Translations under genes and position numbers: made by a program
Notes under the pieces: model-generated
Told to the model about the DNA's origin: nothing
Database searches by the model: none
What the model saw: the letters and a program-made list of their open reading frames with translations, nothing else
Part shown: piece after piece, positions 62,982 to 64,000 of the stretch
Layout: each line of letters starts with the position of its first letter
How positions within the stretch are numbered: the stretch's first letter is position 1
From: Pseudomonas parasichuanensis
GTDB lineage: Bacteria > Pseudomonadota > Gammaproteobacteria > Pseudomonadales > Pseudomonadaceae
Length of the DNA stretch: 64,000 bases
Reading direction: 5' to 3'
NCBI RefSeq assembly: GCF_021601385.1
Contig: NZ_BQHO01000001.1
Span: 124,001 to 188,000 of the forward strand

Positions 62982-63551
62982 GTGCGTAAACTGGCTGTGG
63001 TAATGGCGGTGTTGGCCCTGGCGGGCTGCAACAACGAGGTCGAAGGGGTGCACAACCAGGTGGCTGAACACCTGAAAAACCCCAAGACGGCCAAGTTCGC
63101 CAACGTGCGCTTCGATACCCAGGGCTCGATCTGCGGCCAGGTACGTGGCAAGGACGATGCCGGGCAGTACGAGGCTTACCGTAGCTATGTGGCGATCAAG
63201 CACGACGGCCAGTACCAGATCCTGATCGATGACAGCGGCAATAACCTGCGTATCCGTGAGATCTGCGGCGGCGCCGAATTGCAGCGCCGCGCCGATGCCC
63301 TGGCCGACCAGCCGGCCCCGGAAGGCTGGGATGTGGAAGTGATCCAGGGCCCGAACATGGGCGCCTTGACCGACATGACCGCGCGCCTGATCGAGAAGGG
63401 CATCCCGTCCTGGGTCGAATACCGCGAGGGCAAGCCGGTGGTGCTGATCGGGCCTTACCCGAGCAAGGCCGAGGCGGATGCGCGCAAGGCGGAAGTCATG
63501 GCCAAGCTGGGCACCGACTCGATTGTCATCCAGCACGGCGTCGCGCGCTGA
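62982..63551 (+). CDS. SPOR-domain lipoprotein
   Basis: The 189-residue protein starts at a GTG with GGAGGT seven bases upstream. It has a lipoprotein signal with lipobox LALAGC near residue 16, a middle domain and a C-terminal SPOR-like repeat (DVEVIQGPNMGALTDMTARLIEKGIPSWVEY...VLIGPYPSKAEADARKAEV, in outline). SPOR domains bind denuded septal glycan strands. The SPOR match is by pattern only. Confidence 0.78.
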   Translation: MRKLAVVMAVLALAGCNNEVEGVHNQVAEHLKNPKTAKFANVRFDTQGSICGQVRGKDDAGQYEAYRSYVAIKHDGQYQILIDDSGNNLRIREICGGAELQRRADALADQPAPEGWDVEVIQGPNMGALTDMTARLIEKGIPSWVEYREGKPVVLIGPYPSKAEADARKAEVMAKLGTDSIVIQHGVAR

Positions 63552-63666
63552 CAGGGCCGTCAAGATTTCGTCATGTCGCGGGTGGCTTACCCTTGGCAGG
63601 GCCTTGATGTCGAAGGACATTTTTACCGGCTATGCTGAAGGGGCGAACGCTGAGCAGGAGAGCCAC

Positions 63667-64000
63667 ATGGCAACGCTGGAACGTGCCATCGCGCTGGCCA
63701 CCAAGGCACATGAAGGGCAGTGCGACAAGGGTGGGGCGGCCTATATCCTCCACCCGCTGCGGGTGATGGCGCGGGTGACCACGCCCGAACAGCGGATCGT
63801 CGCAGTGCTGCACGATGTGCTGGAAGACACCCCGTTCACCCTCTCCGACCTTGCCCGCGAAGGCTTCCCGCTGAAGATCCTCGCTGCGCTGCTGGCCCTG
63901 AGCCGGCGCGAAGGTGAAAGCTACCAGGCCTTCGTCATCCGCCTGGGCGTCGACCCGCTGGCCCGTGAAGTGAAGCTGGCGGACCTGGCCGACAACAGCG
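63667..64000 (+). CDS. HD-domain (p)ppGpp hydrolase-like protein, 3'-truncated by the window edge
   Basis: The frame starts MATLERAIALATKAHEGQCDKGGAAYILHPLRVMA (in outline) and has the HD pair in VAVLHDVLED and KLADLADNS, matching the hydrolase half of RelA/SpoT enzymes and small alarmone hydrolases. It is open to the last base of the window, so the length is unknown. Start ATG with AGGAG upstream. Confidence 0.85.
   Translation, partial: MATLERAIALATKAHEGQCDKGGAAYILHPLRVMARVTTPEQRIVAVLHDVLEDTPFTLSDLAREGFPLKILAALLALSRREGESYQAFVIRLGVDPLAREVKLADLADNS

Overview
The window comes from a GC-rich gammaproteobacterium, almost certainly Pseudomonas of the P. putida group. The evidence is the oprI lipoprotein gene, a methylcitrate cluster of the prpB-prpC-acnD-prpF-prpD type with a GntR regulator, a PrrF iron sRNA, and many P. 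putida-style REP inverted pairs between genes. From memory the gene order follows the P. putida KT2440 chromosome around PP_2321 to PP_2376; this was not checked by search.

Region by region: 0-9 kb is housekeeping (L,D-transpeptidase, OprI, GNAT, DAHP synthase, PilZ protein, ketopantoate reductase-like enzyme, universal stress protein, CysB, CysH, PabB). 9-12 kb is a three-gene membrane/periplasm cassette: retropepsin-like protease, inactive transglutaminase fused to seven TM helices, and an ATP-grasp ligase. 12.2-20.9 kb is propionate (methylcitrate) catabolism, with TGTCGACA operators ahead of the GntR gene; AcnB follows on the opposite strand. 24-31 kb holds DUF1289, QueD, a patatin-like protein, two PepSY proteins with a two-component system, an HPP-CBS membrane protein and a LysR regulator. 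31.4-34.6 kb holds an Lrp regulator divergent from a deacetylase-like amidohydrolase and an amino-acid permease. 34.5-41 kb holds an LRR-kinase fusion, PrpE, a ZapE-like ATPase, an A/T-richer gene made of delta-60 repeats, and tRNA-Gln. 41-46.3 kb is a phytochrome operon (BphP, single-domain response regulator, hybrid kinase). 46.5-52.9 kb is a Csu/CupE-type chaperone-usher pilus operon. 53-55.2 kb has an M14 carboxypeptidase, a sigma-region-4/FecR-type hybrid, and the PrrF sRNA with a Fur box.

The main accessory element is a heavily deleted Mu-like prophage at about 55.27-61.59 kb. It keeps the repressor, Ner, an N-terminal stub of the MuA transposase, three baseplate genes (gp46-gp47-gp48), a tail fibre with an 84-bp internal repeat and a fibre-assembly gene. 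All head genes, most tail genes, MuB and most of MuA are missing. Its candidate ends carry an 8-bp inverted repeat (CGTGCTGT/ACAGCACG) and TTTGGCAC boxes that are probably transposase sites. One end lies about 40 bp upstream of the prrF promoter. The last 2.4 kb is host again: a flavodoxin-fold oxidoreductase divergent from a TetR regulator with three 14-bp direct repeats between them, a SPOR lipoprotein, and the start of an HD (RelA/SpoT-like) hydrolase gene cut by the window edge.

I see no CRISPR array, insertion sequence, restriction system or clear new defence system. The least explained items are the deleted Mu element, the sigma/FecR hybrid, the structured RNA ahead of the HPP gene, and the long inverted repeat upstream of acnB.
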